Origin: Adineta vaga
Lineage: Eukaryota > Rotifera
DNA: 64,000 nt
Assembly: GCA_021613535.1 (NCBI GenBank)
Contig: CP075494.1
Location: 13,764,001-13,828,000, forward strand
Direction: 5' to 3'
Of this stretch, positions 62,312-64,000 are shown piece after piece; positions within the stretch are counted from its first letter, which is position 1, and the number at the start of each line of letters is the position of its first letter. The notes under the pieces are model-generated. The model was not told the origin of the DNA. It did no database searches and was given only the letters and a program-made list of their open reading frames with translations. Made by a program: the position numbers and the translations under genes.

Positions 62312-64000
62312 ATGCCAGTCAAAGGCAAAAAAGTATGTCTTCACTAATTTATGATGATACAAAACAACCGCGCATTGTCTTTCTTTTAGCGTTCACTTGA
62401 AAATGATGAATCATTATCAAGTTCAAAAAGATCATCTTCATCAAAAAAGACTGCACTCATCAACGATGATGATATTATTGAAGCTGCGACAATTACAGCT
62501 GCACCTACTGCGAAACAACTTGATCCATTGGAACGACAACGTAAAGCTATTGTTTACAAAACTTATCTCAACCGAGGTGGATCCGATGCACTTGGTTCAA
62601 AAGATATTCCTCAAGGAATAGAAGGATGTTTGAAATCATTAACCTTTGTTATCACAGGTATGAATATAAACAATTCTTTTCTCTCTCGTTTGATCAAACT
62701 TCATTTTGTTTCATAGGAGTTTTACCATCTTTAGAACGAGATGAATGTAAAAAGATTATTGAGAGTTATGGTGGACGAGTAACAACTGCTGTTAGTGGAA
62801 AAACTGATTATCTGCTAGCTGGACGGGATGTTGGAAAAACAAAAACGGACAAAGCAACAAAACTTCATGTGAAAATTATCTCTGAAGACGATCTACTTCA
62901 GATGATTCGAACACGATCAGGAAATAAAGATGGTGATACGAAAAAAACAACTACGAATTCACCTAAACGAACAGTTCCAAAACCAGTAGAAAATACTTCA
63001 TTCGTATCGGTTTCAGCTCCAAAATTGAATTTCTACAACCAAGATGATGGCGTCCTTTGTAAGTTATCCAAATGAAATTTCTATTCTCTTTTTGAATGTA
63101 CATTTTTTTACAAGGGGTTGATAAATACAAACCTACATCATTAAGTCAAATTGTTGGACAACAAACAGACAAATCACCAATGAAAAAACTCATCTATTAT
63201 CTGACAAATTGGCATACATGGCATGCTATGCCTGTAACTGCTAAACGTAAGAAAACGGCTACAATTGCACCAACTGATCCATCAAAGTTCAAAGCTGTTT
63301 TACTTATTGGTCCACCTGGAATTGGTAAGATCAATGAAGAACAAACTTTCATGCTTTATAAGATGATACGAACATTTCTCTATTGAAGGCAAAACGACAA
63401 CAGCTCAACTTGTTTGTAAAGCATTAAGCATGCCATTTATTGAACGAAATGCATCAGACAATCGATCACAAACAACAATGGGAAAAACCGAACTAAATTC
63501 AGCTTATCTGACAGATGATAATCGAACAAGCAATAAACATGTAAAACATCATAATAATACACGCAAATGAATTAGATCTTTTTCTTCTTCGTAGGTATTA
63601 ATTATGGATGAAGTTGATGGTGTAACTGGTAATGAAGATCGAGGTGGTATGCAATCGTTAATCGAACTTATTCGAACAACACGCATTCCAATAATCTTAA
63701 TTGCCAATGATCGTCAAGTCGTTAAAATACGTACATTAATTTCCTATTGTTATGAAATCAAATTTGATCGTCCATCATTTTTAAATGTCAAATCTTTCAT
63801 TCTCGATCTTTGTTCACGTGAACATATTCATATAACACACAATTCATTGGATAATTTAATCAATGTTTGTAATCGTGATATTCGAAAAATTATTCATACA
63901 TTAAATTTATATTATAAACAATCATTATCATTACTAACAAATGTATCGAATTTAGAAAAAGCTCTATCAACAAGTCCATTCGATGCTTGTATGAAAATGT
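62312..64000 (+). CDS. RFC1: replication factor C large subunit, cut off at the window end
   Basis: Starts MPVKGKK, then a Ser/Lys-rich segment. A BRCT domain begins near residue 90 (IEGCLKSLTFVITGVLPSLE and GGRVTTAVSGKTDYLLAGRD). After a linker comes the AAA+ module: VDKYKPTSLSQIVGQQ, Walker A GPPGIGKTTTA, RFC box ERNASDNRSQ, Walker B MDEVDGVTGNEDRGG, and sensor region IPIILIANDRQ. RFC1 is the large clamp-loader subunit that opens PCNA. Compared with human RFC1 (BRCT at about residue 400) the N-terminus is some 300 residues shorter. The coding sequence runs past 64000 without a stop. Confidence 0.93.

Overview
This is eukaryotic, animal DNA: AT-rich, gene-dense (about 15 intron-bearing genes plus several small or single-exon ones), with mostly 50-70 bp GT-AG introns. 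The gene set is metazoan (perlecan, TBL2, CEP44, tomosyn, class A GPCR, aralar) but also holds genes unusual for animals: a methyl-end (omega-3/delta-12-type) fatty acid desaturase and a fungal/bacterial-type mannitol 2-dehydrogenase. Together with tiny introns and an intronless F-box/LRR gene, this points to a bdelloid rotifer (Rotaria/Adineta-like). That placement is inference; I could not run a search.

Layout. 1-800: a complete small neuropeptide-precursor gene with TATA box, 5'UTR intron, signal peptide and three predicted C-terminally amidated peptides sharing (F/Y)GxL-amide. 2.3-11.9 kb (minus): a large perlecan-like proteoglycan with LDLa, Thr-rich and acidic Tyr-rich, Ig, laminin-EGF and laminin IV regions, ending without laminin G domains. 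14.9-16.6 kb (minus): methyl-end desaturase, divergent from the mitochondrial aspartate/glutamate carrier (17.1-19.7 kb). 21.9-22.3 kb: small conserved-looking protein of unknown family. 22.9-24.3 kb (minus): PP1 catalytic subunit. 26.2-28.7 kb: TBC1D25-like Rab GAP. 29.0-30.6 kb (minus): F-box protein. 31.3-32.4 kb: a tandem pair of GYCPPPP-repeat proteins. 33.0-34.5 kb: mannitol dehydrogenase. 34.7-36.4 kb (minus): TBL2. 37.8-39.4 kb: CEP44. 39.9-40.4 kb (minus): ribosomal protein eL33 (RPL35A). 42.1-43.3 kb: class A GPCR. 44.5-48.3 kb: P4-ATPase flippase. 48.7-52.0 kb: eIF5B. 52.9-59.8 kb (minus): tomosyn. 60.6-62.1 kb (minus): OGG1, sharing a 226 bp divergent promoter with RFC1 (62.3 kb to the window end, truncated).

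The genes do not form one pathway; this is ordinary animal chromosome with local pairings (OGG1/RFC1 in DNA repair; desaturase/aralar sharing an upstream region). The most novel items are the (F/Y)GxL-amide neuropeptide precursor, the paralogous YCPPPP repeat pair (one with a His-rich tail), a 12-nt perlecan micro-exon that creates a glycosaminoglycan-type SGSGD motif, and an 18-bp promoter element shared by two unrelated genes.
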